The notes beneath the pieces were generated by a model. The model had not been told where the DNA came from. It saw only the letters and a program-made list of their open reading frames with translations, and ran no database searches. The translations under genes and the position numbers were made by a program. DNA of 64,000 nt, from contig CAVOXO010000001.1 in NCBI GenBank assembly GCA_963700425.1, forward strand, positions 372,001-436,000, given 5' to 3'. Every line of letters begins with the position of its first letter. The first letter of the stretch is position 1. Below are positions 42,680 to 51,537 of this stretch, piece by piece. Source of the stretch: CAVOXO01 sp963700425. GTDB lineage: Bacteria; Actinomycetota; Acidimicrobiia; Acidimicrobiales; Microtrichaceae.

Positions 42680-42685
42680 GGTGCA

Positions 42686-44188
42686 GTGCACCAGCGACGC
42701 CGCCGTCCCCTGGGCTTCTTCGCGGTCTCGACCCTCGTCGTCGGCGTCGGGTGGTTGGCCGTCGTGGCCCTCGACGCGGTGACCGCTGCCAACCTCGCGG
42801 TGGTCGCGATCTCCGGGGTCTCGTCGGTCGCCCTCTACCGATGGGCGGTCTGGGCCACCCCGACCCGGGAGATCGGGCTGGTCAAGGCGTTCGTCGCGAT
42901 GCACCTCATCTTCATCCAGATCGGCTGCACGTTGATCTACGTCGCCCACGCCCGCGACTCGCTCATCGAGAGCCTCTATCTGGAGTTCACGACCAGCGCC
43001 AGCCTCGCGGGTGTGTTCGTTCCGCTGGTGGGCATGGCCGCCTTCGTCGCCGGAGTCGTTGTGTACCGCGAGCTGCCCCGTCGGCGCCGTCTGGTGGTGG
43101 AGCCGGTCGCACCGGCCCGCCCGACGACGGACCCCGTCCGATATCAGAACCGTGCGACGGTCCTGTTGTTGATCGGAGTCGCCTACGTGGTGGCGTCGTT
43201 CCTGGCGCGCGGGGGCTTTCCCCTGCTCACCGTGCTCAGCGGGACCGATGCTGAGGAGGCCCGCCTGGCCTTCCACTACGGCGACGCCCCGATCCTGTTC
43301 CACTCGTCGATCGTGTCGCAGGTCTACTTCGCGTTCGGACCGCTCGCGATCATGTCGCTGTGGCTGTCACGCAACTCCTCCGCGGCCCGACAGGCTGTCA
43401 CGGTCGTGCTCGGAGTGATCGTGTTGTTCCTGCTCGCCAACTCGCTCGAGCGCACCACGATGGTGATCCTCGCGCTGTGGGTGCTCGTGGCATGGAAATA
43501 CCGAACCGGCCGATATCCGACCGCCGTTCTGGTGGTCGCCGGCGTCCTCTTCGTCGGACAGACCCTGGTACTGCACCTCGACAACATCGGAGCTCTCGGC
43601 GAGGTCCTGTACCTGCAGGTGGTGCGCCGGATCGTCGTCGTCAACGCGATGGTCAACTACTTCGCGTTCGACGCCTTCGGGACGACCCAGGATTTCCGTG
43701 GCGGGTCGACCTACAGCGGTTACGTCTCGGCCATCCTCGGCCGGGAGGAGAGCTTCTCCAACGAACTCATGACGATCATCTATCCCGGCCGGACGATCGG
43801 CACGGCGCCCGTGGGCGCGATCGCCGAGTCGTGGGCGAACTTCTCCTGGGCCTTCGTGCTGCCGATGTTCCTCCAGGGGCTCGGATTCGCCTGGATCGAC
43901 CGGAGGCTGGTCGTGCTGCGCCGTCGATCAGCGGTGGGAGCGGTGGCGGCGGCGGGGATCGTGGTGGTGGGTGCGACGGCGAGCTACGGAGGACTCATGG
44001 CCATCGCCTTCAGCGGCGGGGTCCTCACGATGGCGCTGGGGTACCTCGTCGTGACCTCACCGATCTTCCGTCGGCGACGTCTCGAGTCCGGCTCACGCGT
44101 CGCGTCGGCGCGGCGCGATCGACGACCACAGGGCCTCGACGTCGTCCCGGGTGGCGACGATCAGATCTCGCCAGTTGCTGCCGAGTGA
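42686..44188 (+). CDS. Wzy-like oligosaccharide repeat-unit polymerase
   Basis: 500 residues and about eleven membrane spans, for example FFAVSTLVVGVGWLAVVALD, VLLLIGVAYVVASFLA, AVTVVLGVIVLFLLANSLE and AVAAAGIVVVGATASYGGLM. A large extracytoplasmic loop follows VVRRIVVVNAMVNYFAFDAF and includes FRGGSTYSGYVSAILGREES and MTIIYPGRTIGTAPVGAIAE. This layout and the loop pattern are those of O-antigen/repeat-unit polymerases, which join lipid-linked units outside the membrane. The GTG is leaderless. The last 96 bases overlap the convergent flippase gene; the C-terminal tail there is hydrophilic and may be dispensable. Confidence 0.78.
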   Translation: MHQRRRRPLGFFAVSTLVVGVGWLAVVALDAVTAANLAVVAISGVSSVALYRWAVWATPTREIGLVKAFVAMHLIFIQIGCTLIYVAHARDSLIESLYLEFTTSASLAGVFVPLVGMAAFVAGVVVYRELPRRRRLVVEPVAPARPTTDPVRYQNRATVLLLIGVAYVVASFLARGGFPLLTVLSGTDAEEARLAFHYGDAPILFHSSIVSQVYFAFGPLAIMSLWLSRNSSAARQAVTVVLGVIVLFLLANSLERTTMVILALWVLVAWKYRTGRYPTAVLVVAGVLFVGQTLVLHLDNIGALGEVLYLQVVRRIVVVNAMVNYFAFDAFGTTQDFRGGSTYSGYVSAILGREESFSNELMTIIYPGRTIGTAPVGAIAESWANFSWAFVLPMFLQGLGFAWIDRRLVVLRRRSAVGAVAAAGIVVVGATASYGGLMAIAFSGGVLTMALGYLVVTSPIFRRRRLESGSRVASARRDRRPQGLDVVPGGDDQISPVAAE

Positions 44189-45409
44189 CGTCTGCGCCGC
44201 CCACAACAGGATGACCAGGGTGGTGGAGTAGGCGAGGATCGAGGCGATGGCCGCGCCCACGATTCCGAAGAAGTGGATCATGGGGAAGATCAGTACCGCC
44301 GTGACCACGAGACCGGTCATCTCCGCACGGAGCACCACCCTCGGCTTGCCCAGCCCTTTGGTCGCCTCCTCGAGGGACAGGTTGAGCGCGGCGATCGTTC
44401 CGGAGGCCACGGTGAGGATGGCGACGCCGATGGCGGGGGTGTAGGCCTGTCCGAAGGCCAGAGTGAACGCGAACGGTGTGACCGCGGCGCAGCCGATGAA
44501 GATCACGAAGGCAGCGGTGATCCCCAGACGCGCCCCACGTTCGAACGACATCTTCCGACGGTCCATGTCGGGCTCGGCCGCGATGACCGGGAACAACAGG
44601 TGCCCCAGCGCGTGGAGCGGCGGGTTGACGATCCAGCTCCATCCCACCGCAGCCGCGTAATAGCCGAGCTGTCGTTCGGGCACGAGGACCACCATGATCA
44701 TCTGGTCCACTCTGAGGTTCAACAGCTGCGGCGCCGCCGCGGTGGCGGTGGGGATCCCGAAGCGCAGGAGGGGCTCGGCGAGTGTCCGTTCGATACGGAA
44801 CCCACCGGGATACGCCGAGCGGGCGCCGGCCACCCCGATGACCAGGAGGCCGGCGAAGGAGAACACGTGCCAACGACTGATCGCCTCGGGAGAATCGCGC
44901 TGGAGAGACCACGCCACTGCTACCACCGCGAGCCACGAGGCCCCGACTGCGAGGCGTGACGTGTTCCAGCGGCCGTAGAGGCCTCGGGAACGGAGTGGTT
45001 GGGTCCACAGCATGAACAGTCCGAGCAGGGGGATGATGAGCAGGTAGAAGCGGTAGGCGTCGATCAGGCGGTCCGGCTTGCCGCTGAGGATGATCGGAGC
45101 GGTGAGGTAGGCGAGCGCCATGAACGCCACCGACACGATCGAGACCAGCACGGTTGCCGTCGCCACGTAGCGACCGCTGCGCTCCCCGTCTTGGGTGATG
45201 AGATACGTGACCGCGTCGGGCAGCCCGGCCATTGCCAGGATCACGAGCAACGACGGCACGGTCTGTATGACCGCCAGCTCGCCGCGACCGACAGGCCCCA
45301 ACAGGCGGTTGACGAGAGCGGCGCTGAGGAAACCGAACACGCCGAGAACGACGTTGACCACCACCGCGGTCAGGCCGGCGCGACCGATCGACGCGCTGGA
45401 GTCGCTCAC
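44093..45409 (-). CDS. Wzx-like polysaccharide flippase (MATE/MVF fold)
   Basis: 438 residues, about 12-14 spans. The N-terminus IGRAGLTAVVVNVVLGVFGF then LSAALVNRLLGPVGRGELAV is the standard opening of the O-antigen flippase family; GLPDAVTYLITQDGERSGRY follows. It moves lipid-linked repeat units across the membrane. GTG 45409 overlaps the methyltransferase stop (GTGA), so it is last in a four-gene minus-strand operon: Wzz-like, ligase-like, methyltransferase, flippase. Confidence 0.88.
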   Translation of the reverse strand: MSDSSASIGRAGLTAVVVNVVLGVFGFLSAALVNRLLGPVGRGELAVIQTVPSLLVILAMAGLPDAVTYLITQDGERSGRYVATATVLVSIVSVAFMALAYLTAPIILSGKPDRLIDAYRFYLLIIPLLGLFMLWTQPLRSRGLYGRWNTSRLAVGASWLAVVAVAWSLQRDSPEAISRWHVFSFAGLLVIGVAGARSAYPGGFRIERTLAEPLLRFGIPTATAAAPQLLNLRVDQMIMVVLVPERQLGYYAAAVGWSWIVNPPLHALGHLLFPVIAAEPDMDRRKMSFERGARLGITAAFVIFIGCAAVTPFAFTLAFGQAYTPAIGVAILTVASGTIAALNLSLEEATKGLGKPRVVLRAEMTGLVVTAVLIFPMIHFFGIVGAAIASILAYSTTLVILLWAAQTSLGSNWRDLIVATRDDVEALWSSIAPRRRDA

Positions 45410-46101
45410 GTGGCAGGACGCTTGGTGAGGGTGGCCACCAGGTGTGACCGCAGTGGCCGGATGGCCCGCAGGATCGGGTACACGCGGCCGGTGGCTGCCC
45501 CGAGCCGGCGGGCGACGGGCGGAAGGAGGCAGGCGGGCGTGGCCTCGATGACGGTGTGGGGGAACAGCCCTTCGAGCTCGGGCCGGGTGACGGGACGCAG
45601 GTTCGGGTTCTGAGGGTTCGGGTAGCGCATGTCGAACCACAGGACGGTGCCGCCGGGCCGGAGCACCCGGAGCGCTTCGGCGGCCAGACGCCTTCGCACT
45701 CCGTCGTCGAGGATCGAGCTGAGCACGGTCGAGAGGCTCACCATGTCGAACGTCGCGGCGCCGAAGGGCAGGGCGGTGCCGTCCGCGGCGAGGTACAGGT
45801 CGTGTTGACCACCGGCGGCCCCGTCGCGCACACGATCCACGAGGATGTCCATACCCACGAAGGTGGCGGGATGGCGCTCGAAGAACGCCAGGGCGGGGAC
45901 GGTGCTCTCCGAGCCGCATCCGAGGTCGAGGACCCGAAGCGGGGAGTCGCGGACCGCCAGACGGGAGAGGAGGGCGTCGGCGGTGGCGACGAGGTCGGCG
46001 ATGATGGCCTGATTGCCCGGATTCCGGTCGCTCCAGCGATCCTGGGTCTCGTCGTCCCGGTACTTCCCGTAGACCTCGTCGAGCCGCTCGCGTTCGCTCA
46101 T
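45406..46101 (-). CDS. Class I SAM methyltransferase in the polysaccharide operon
   Basis: 231 residues. SAM-binding LRVLDLGCGSESTVPALAFF, then FVGMDILVDRV, AADGTALPFGAATFDMVSLS and LRVLRPGGTVLWFDMRYPNP. The post-core helix-rich end (RAIRPLRSHLVATLTKRPAT) may sit at the membrane. Small-molecule or sugar O-methylation is likely from context; the substrate is not known. ATG 46101 overlaps the stop of the ligase-like gene and its own stop overlaps the flippase start. Confidence 0.85.
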   Translation of the reverse strand: MSERERLDEVYGKYRDDETQDRWSDRNPGNQAIIADLVATADALLSRLAVRDSPLRVLDLGCGSESTVPALAFFERHPATFVGMDILVDRVRDGAAGGQHDLYLAADGTALPFGAATFDMVSLSTVLSSILDDGVRRRLAAEALRVLRPGGTVLWFDMRYPNPQNPNLRPVTRPELEGLFPHTVIEATPACLLPPVARRLGAATGRVYPILRAIRPLRSHLVATLTKRPAT

Positions 46102-47372
46102 CGCGCCGTCTCCTCGGCCGTCATGACCTCCTCGGCCGGCCGGAGTGGTCCCGCCACCGCGACGGCCACGAACAGGGCCCAGATGAACTGGTTGGGCAGG
46201 GTGAAGCTCTCGGTCAGATCGGTGAGCACGAAGAAGGCGACCATGGCAATGCCGAACACGCCGGTGGGGTGCTCGCACCACCACGCCCGCCTCGCCGTTC
46301 TCAGCGCCGCCCACCCGAGGCCGACCGCCAGCAGGGCCGCCCCCACGTAGCCGAGACCGAGGGCGACCTCGAGGAATCCGTTGTGTGCGGAGGGTGGTTC
46401 CCACACGATCCATCCCAGTATTCGCAAGCGGTTCCCCGGATCGATCCAATAGCTGTAGAAGCCGTATCCCTCGAGGGGTCGCAGGCCGATCTCCATGCGC
46501 ACGAAGTTCCACAGCGGAGTCCGGTTGTCGAGAGTGGGATCGACGCCGACCGATGCGACGGCACGGTCGAACACCAGATAGGCGAGCGCGACCGAGAGGG
46601 TGACGGCGGTGACCGCCAGCGCGGCCGCGTCCCGACCCCGCATGCCGCGGCCTCGGCCCTGCGCCAGCAGCCAGGCGGCAGCCGCCACCGCGAGGGAACC
46701 GCCGAGGGCGGCGAGTGCGGTGCGGGCCTGCGTCTCGGCGAGCACGATCGCCGAGACGGTGAACGCGGCCGCGCCGCCGACCAGACGGATTCCGGTCGAT
46801 CGCACCATGAACAGCACCGCGCAGATGATCGCCAGGGCCGCGACCGGCGCCAGCGAGTTCCGGTTGAAGTAGATCCCTGCCCAGAAGTTGCCGTCGCGGG
46901 TCATGATGCCGCGATCGGGGCGCCGCCACACCACCAGCATCGATGTCGCGACCCCACTGAGCATGGCCGCGAGGGTCACGGCCACCAGGGCGTCGCTGGA
47001 GAACCGTCGGCCCAGGAAGAGCCCGAAGAGGGTGGTGCCGGCGAACAGCATCGCCCGCCAGAGGGTGATCCCGGGGATCTCCGACCACAGCGTGGACGCG
47101 ACCGCCCACGCACAGAGTGCGGCGAAGGGGACGACGACCAGCGGAAGCCCCCTTCGCCTGATCTCGCCCACGAGCGGTATGGCGGCAAGGACGTAGAGTC
47201 CGGCGAAGACAGCCCTGACGAACGGATCGTCCTCCCAGATGCCGTCGAATCCTCCGAGCTCGGTCCGCAGGGTGTAGATGGGACCGAGGGTGAGCGCGAA
47301 CAGGCCGACGACCGCCAGCGTGATCTCGGCCGCGCCCGCGGGCTGCGGCTCAGCTGACGTTGTCGTCGCCAC
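46098..47372 (-). CDS. O-antigen ligase/polymerase family membrane protein
   Basis: 424 residues, ten or more spans (AAEITLAVVGLFALTLGPIY, AVFAGLYVLAAIPLVGEI, LAALGGSLAVAAAAWLLA, FGIAMVAFFVLTDLTESF). The Wzy_C-type motif region is TRDGNFWAGIYFNRNSLAPV with an Arg/His-bearing loop near WIVWEPPSAHNGFLEVALGL, the typical HNxxLE part. Such proteins ligate glycan to an acceptor or polymerise it. GTG 47372 is within the end of the Wzz-like gene (23-base overlap); the longer frame to 47495 is not needed. Confidence 0.82.
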   Translation of the reverse strand: MATTTSAEPQPAGAAEITLAVVGLFALTLGPIYTLRTELGGFDGIWEDDPFVRAVFAGLYVLAAIPLVGEIRRRGLPLVVVPFAALCAWAVASTLWSEIPGITLWRAMLFAGTTLFGLFLGRRFSSDALVAVTLAAMLSGVATSMLVVWRRPDRGIMTRDGNFWAGIYFNRNSLAPVAALAIICAVLFMVRSTGIRLVGGAAAFTVSAIVLAETQARTALAALGGSLAVAAAAWLLAQGRGRGMRGRDAAALAVTAVTLSVALAYLVFDRAVASVGVDPTLDNRTPLWNFVRMEIGLRPLEGYGFYSYWIDPGNRLRILGWIVWEPPSAHNGFLEVALGLGYVGAALLAVGLGWAALRTARRAWWCEHPTGVFGIAMVAFFVLTDLTESFTLPNQFIWALFVAVAVAGPLRPAEEVMTAEETAR

Positions 47373-48597
47373 GCCGCGAGCCGAGTCCCGCAGCCGCTCG
47401 AGGCAGGTCGCGGGCGTCGACTCCGCACAGGAGCAGGCCGAGGGTGTTGACCCCCATGTCGTCGAGCTCGGTGGCGCGGCAGGCGAGGTCGTCATCGGTG
47501 GTGACCCCCGCCTCGGCTACGACCACCACCCCCTGAGAAGGGTCGTCGAAGGCCAGCGTCTCCGCTGCGCCGATCGACACGCCCATCGGCGGCCCGAACT
47601 GCTCCAGCGCCTTGGCCGTCTCGGTCGCGAGCTGGGGATCGACGGGGTGGGAGCCGGCGGGGATCAGGACCACGGACTCCACCGAACCCTCGGCCCGACG
47701 GGCCAGCGCCTGGGCGGCGGGAGAGTCCTGCATGACGTCGTTGCGACCCAGCACACCCACGACGGGGAGGCCGGGGGCGTTGAGCTCCACATCGATGCGA
47801 CTGCGGATCTTCCGATCGGCCAGGTTGGCCACGATGACCAGACCCATTCCAACGAGAGCTCCGAACAGGGCGCCGCCGACGACGAGCACGGCGGTTGACG
47901 GTCCGCCGCCTGATTCCTCGGCGTCCGACGCGGGAGCGAGTTGCCGGAGGCCTCCCGTGGTCGTGGACTGGAACGACTCGAGCGCAGCCATCCGGTCGCC
48001 GAACTCGAGACGTCGCTGAGCGGCCATCTCGATCTCCGAGTTGAGGGAGTCCACCTCGGATGGTTCCGCCCCGGCGAGTCGGGCACGCAGGGCGGCCAAC
48101 TCGACGTCCAGTTCCTCGATGCGTCGGGTGAGAGCCGCCGCGGTCTGCCCGAGCACTTCGCCCCGGCTCGTGGCCGCCACCTCCAGTGCGGCTTCTCCGT
48201 AGATGGCGGCCTGATCCACCGCCGTCTGGGGGTCGGCCGCCGTCACGGTGAGGGTGAAGGTCCCCGCGGATTCATCCGCGACACCGACGACGTCGATCGA
48301 CTCTCCCGCACGTTCGGCGGCGACAGCGCCGACGTCGTCGGCGAGAGCCCGGTTCATCGCTGCGGTTGCGGACGGTGTCGAAATCTCCGCGATCTGGAGG
48401 TCGAGGCTGGTGACGACGAAACGCTCGTCGACGACCGACACCACCGAATCGCTCGTGTAGTCGGGGTCCCCCGAACCGGAGGCGACGAGGAAGCCGAGGA
48501 TCGCTCCCACGAACACGGGCACCACGAGGAGGGGCCAGAGCCGCCGGAGGGCGCGCACATGGTCACTTAGGGTGGGCTCGTAGTAGTCGTCGACCAT
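47350..48597 (-). CDS. Wzz-like chain-length/tyrosine-kinase-modulator protein without Walker motifs
   Basis: 415 residues. TLSDHVRALRRLWPLLVVPV opens the first span, as in Wzz proteins; the periplasmic part is helical with a coiled coil (ALTRRIEELDVELAALRARL); a second span is VLVVGGALFGALVGMGLVIV. The cytoplasmic end resembles the BY-kinase Rossmann domain (VESVVLIPAGSHPVDPQLAT) but lacks a P-loop, so it is not an active kinase. It should set glycan chain length. ATG 48597 has AAGGA 9 bases upstream; ATG 48606 is possible. First gene of the four-gene operon. Confidence 0.85.
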   Translation of the reverse strand: MVDDYYEPTLSDHVRALRRLWPLLVVPVFVGAILGFLVASGSGDPDYTSDSVVSVVDERFVVTSLDLQIAEISTPSATAAMNRALADDVGAVAAERAGESIDVVGVADESAGTFTLTVTAADPQTAVDQAAIYGEAALEVAATSRGEVLGQTAAALTRRIEELDVELAALRARLAGAEPSEVDSLNSEIEMAAQRRLEFGDRMAALESFQSTTTGGLRQLAPASDAEESGGGPSTAVLVVGGALFGALVGMGLVIVANLADRKIRSRIDVELNAPGLPVVGVLGRNDVMQDSPAAQALARRAEGSVESVVLIPAGSHPVDPQLATETAKALEQFGPPMGVSIGAAETLAFDDPSQGVVVVAEAGVTTDDDLACRATELDDMGVNTLGLLLCGVDARDLPRAAAGLGSRRGDDNVS

Positions 48598-48666
48598 GGC
48601 CGACATCCTTGCAGACCGCCTCACCCCGACCCCAACACCTCACACGGGGCTGAGAGGGTGATCCGC

Positions 48667-48672
48667 TAGTGT
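48667..48672 (+). promoter_or_regulatory. -10 box of a leaderless start (WbpE-like gene)
   Basis: TAGTGT, 7 bases, then GTG 48680. Confidence 0.55.
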
Positions 48673-48679
48673 CTCGCCC

Positions 48680-49765
48680 GTGATTCCCATCTCATCGGTG
48701 CAGCTCGGAGCCGACGAGGAAGCGCTGGTTCTCGAGGTCCTCCGGTCGGGGATGCTGGCCCAGGGACCGAAGGTCGCCCAGCTGGAACAAGGCTTCGCCG
48801 AGGTCTGCGGTACCGAACACGCGGTCGCGGTCTCCAACGGGACGGTGTCGCTGATGGCGGGGCTCCAGGCCCTCGGAATCGGTCCCGGCTCGACCGTTCT
48901 GACGTCTCCGTTCACGTTCGTGGCGACGCTCAATGCGGCGGTCCACGTCGGGGCGACGGTTCGGTTCGCGGACATCGACGCGGATGACTTCCTCATCGAC
49001 CCCGAGGCATGCCGTGGTCTCCCCGACATCGACGCCGTCGTCCCGGTCCATCTCTACGGCCAGCCGGCCGATGTGCCCTCGCTCCGTGATGCGCTGGGAG
49101 AGGTGGCGGTCCTCGAGGACGCGGCTCAGGCCCACGGGGCCACCTTGGACGGTCGCGCCGTCGGGTCGTTCGGAGTCGGGTCGTTCTCGTTCTACGGGAC
49201 CAAGAACCTGACGACCGGCGAGGGTGGGATGGTCACGACCGACGATGCCGGCGTCGCCGACACGGTTCGTCTGCTCCGCAACCAGGGAATGCGGGATCGG
49301 TACCAGTACGAGATGGCGGGCCACAACTTCCGGATGACCGACCTGCAGGCTGCGATCGGGATTCCCCAGATCGCACGCATCGGCGAGGTGAATGCCGCCC
49401 GCCAGGCCAACGCGTCTGCTCTCACCGAGGGGCTGTCGGAACTCGAGGGCCTCGTCACCCCCGTCGTGAGGGACGGTCGAACCCACGTCTGGCACCAGTA
49501 CACGGTGAGGATCACCGACGACGCCAAAATGGGTCGGGATGCCTTCATGGACGCGCTGCGGGCGGAGGAGATCGGCTGCGGCGTCTACTACCCCCACCTC
49601 GTCCACGACTACGACTGTTTCCGCGAGCACCCCCGCATCGTCGTGGAACCTACTCCCGTCGCGGCATCGGTTCTCGGCCAGGTCGTCTCGCTCCCGGTTC
49701 ATCCGGGGCTGAGCGACGCGGATCTCGACCGCATCGTCTCGGTCGTCCGGTCGGTGTTGTCGTGA
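48680..49765 (+). CDS. DegT-family aminotransferase, WbpE/MMP0351-like
   Basis: 361 residues. IPISSVQLGADEEALVLEVL, GTEHAVAVSNGTVSLMAGLQ, VAVLEDAAQAHGATLDGRAV, GSFSFYGTKNLTTGEGGMVT with the PLP lysine, and NFRMTDLQAAIGIPQI. The size and pattern match enzymes that aminate UDP-3-keto-GlcNAc(A). The Gfo/Idh dehydrogenase that would make such a 3-keto substrate is translationally coupled right after it (GTGA overlap). The GTG start is leaderless. Confidence 0.9.
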   Translation: MIPISSVQLGADEEALVLEVLRSGMLAQGPKVAQLEQGFAEVCGTEHAVAVSNGTVSLMAGLQALGIGPGSTVLTSPFTFVATLNAAVHVGATVRFADIDADDFLIDPEACRGLPDIDAVVPVHLYGQPADVPSLRDALGEVAVLEDAAQAHGATLDGRAVGSFGVGSFSFYGTKNLTTGEGGMVTTDDAGVADTVRLLRNQGMRDRYQYEMAGHNFRMTDLQAAIGIPQIARIGEVNAARQANASALTEGLSELEGLVTPVVRDGRTHVWHQYTVRITDDAKMGRDAFMDALRAEEIGCGVYYPHLVHDYDCFREHPRIVVEPTPVAASVLGQVVSLPVHPGLSDADLDRIVSVVRSVLS

Positions 49766-50718
49766 CCGTCCGTCTCGCGGTCGTCGGCGCCGGAATCATG
49801 GGCGCGAATCATGCCCGGGTCGCCCGTTCGGCCCGCGACGTCGAGCTCGTCGCCGTGGTCGACTCCGATGTCGAACGGGCCCGTGCCGCGGCCGCGCCCG
49901 CCGAGGCGCGCGTGTTCGGTGGTCTCGACGAGCTGATCGCCGCCGATGTGGCCGACGCCGTCGTCCTGGCCGTCCCGACCCCACTTCACCATGGGCTCAC
50001 CATCTCGGCCCTGGAGGGCGGGCTCCACGTTCTCGTCGAGAAGCCCATCGCCGGGAGCCTCGACGACGCCACCGAGATGATCGCGGCGGCGGCCTCGGCC
50101 GACCGGCGCCTGATGGTCGGACACGTCGAGCGGTTCAACCCCGTCGTCTCCGAGCTGTTCCGGCAGCTCGACCAGCCGCTCCACATCGAAGCGCAGCGGG
50201 TCGGCCCGTTCTCCTCACGGGTGAAGGACAGTGTCGTGCTGGACCTGATGATCCACGACCTCGACATCGTCTCGGCGATCGCCGGGGCTCCGGTCTCCTC
50301 GGTCTCGGGGGTGGGGCGGCGGGTGAAGTCCAACGAGATCGATCTGGCGACGGTGCACCTCGCCTTCGACAACGGTGTCACCGCCACCCTCACGGCGAGT
50401 CGGTTGGGCCAGCAGAAGATCCGCCAGCTGGCCATCACGCAGGCCGAGACCTACGTGCTCGCCGATCTGGTTCGTCAGGACATCAGCGTCAACCGGGTCG
50501 CGCACGTCGAGTTCCTCGCCGAAGGCGGGACCCGCTACCGCCAGACCGGAGTCGTCGAGATCCCGTTCCTGGAGAACCGGGGCGAGCCGCTGGCGCTCGA
50601 GCAGGAGGAGTTCGCCCGGTCCATCGCCGAGGGCGACGCGCCTCTCGTCGACGGTATGGCCGGTCGGGCCGCACTCGAGTTGGTCGGCAGCGTGCTCGAC
50701 GTCCTTCGGGTCAGCTGA
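49762..50718 (+). CDS. Gfo/Idh/MocA dehydrogenase, likely UDP-GlcNAc(A) 3-dehydrogenase
   Basis: 318 residues. NAD loop RLAVVGAGIMGANHARVARS, then VVLAVPTPLHHGLTISALEG, HVLVEKPIAGSLDDATEMI (catalytic Lys in EKP) and MVGHVERFNPVVSELF, with the second conserved region in VVLDLMIHDLDIVSAIAG. The form is close to the archaeal MMP0352-like enzymes that work with a DegT aminotransferase and an acetyltransferase to make diacetamido sugars. GTG 49762 overlaps the aminotransferase stop by four bases. Confidence 0.88.
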   Translation: MTVRLAVVGAGIMGANHARVARSARDVELVAVVDSDVERARAAAAPAEARVFGGLDELIAADVADAVVLAVPTPLHHGLTISALEGGLHVLVEKPIAGSLDDATEMIAAAASADRRLMVGHVERFNPVVSELFRQLDQPLHIEAQRVGPFSSRVKDSVVLDLMIHDLDIVSAIAGAPVSSVSGVGRRVKSNEIDLATVHLAFDNGVTATLTASRLGQQKIRQLAITQAETYVLADLVRQDISVNRVAHVEFLAEGGTRYRQTGVVEIPFLENRGEPLALEQEEFARSIAEGDAPLVDGMAGRAALELVGSVLDVLRVS

Positions 50719-50726
50719 GCCGCGTC

Positions 50727-51536
50727 GTGTCCTCGCCGTCCCAGATCTGGGGGCATCGGAGCCTCGTCGTCAACCTGGCCCAGCGCGATCTCAAGACCAA
50801 GTACAAGAAGAGCATCCTCGGCTGGTTGTGGTCGCTCATCAACCCCGCCGCCACCCTCGCCATCTACACCTTCGTCTTCGGGGTGATCCTCCAGGGACGC
50901 GCCCCCGAGGCGGGAGAGGGAGGACTGCAGAGCTTCCCGTTGTTCCTCTTCGCCGGCCTGGTGATGTGGAACGGGTTCGCGTCCGGTCTGACCGATTCCA
51001 TGGGCGCCCTGGAAGGAGCGGCACCGCTGCTCACCAAGATCTACTTCCCGCCCGAGTCGCCCGCGCTGGCGGCCATCGCCGGAGTCGCCCTCCAGACCGT
51101 GACCGAGACGGCGATCCTGTTCGCCATCATGATCATCGTCGGCAACGCCGGCTGGACGTTCCTGTTGTTCCCGATCCCGCTGCTGTTCGTCACCATGTTG
51201 TCGCTGGGTTTCGGCCTGGTCCTGTCGATTCTCAACACCCGCTTTCGCGACGTCGGCTATCTCGTGGCCATCGTCATCCAGGTCGGCTTCTATCTCACTC
51301 CGATCGTCTATCCGGTGGATCTGGTCCCCGAGGAACGTTGGGGCCTGCCGGTCCGCCAGCTCTACCAGCTGAATCCGATGGCCCGGCTCGTCGAGATCTT
51401 CCGGGACATCTCCTACTACCTCAGGGTTCCCGCTCTCGGCGACGTGCTCTATGTCGGCGTCTGGGCCGCAGTCGTCTTCATCGGCGGGTGGGTGTGGTTC
51501 TCCAGGGCATCGGTCCAGGTCATCGAGGAACTCTGA
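50727..51536 (+). CDS. wzm: ABC-2 type polysaccharide exporter, permease
   Basis: 269 residues, six spans. LVVNLAQRDLKTKYKKSILG then WLWSLINPAATLAIYTFVFG is the hallmark N-terminus of TagG/Wzm/RfbA permeases. Later spans include IAGVALQTVTETAILFAIMI and YLVAIVIQVGFYLTPIVYPV. It exports a finished lipid-linked glycan with the ATPase encoded one base downstream of the stop. GTG 50727 lies 8 bases after the dehydrogenase stop, so it is in the same operon. Confidence 0.93.
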   Translation: MSSPSQIWGHRSLVVNLAQRDLKTKYKKSILGWLWSLINPAATLAIYTFVFGVILQGRAPEAGEGGLQSFPLFLFAGLVMWNGFASGLTDSMGALEGAAPLLTKIYFPPESPALAAIAGVALQTVTETAILFAIMIIVGNAGWTFLLFPIPLLFVTMLSLGFGLVLSILNTRFRDVGYLVAIVIQVGFYLTPIVYPVDLVPEERWGLPVRQLYQLNPMARLVEIFRDISYYLRVPALGDVLYVGVWAAVVFIGGWVWFSRASVQVIEEL

Positions 51537-51537
51537 G

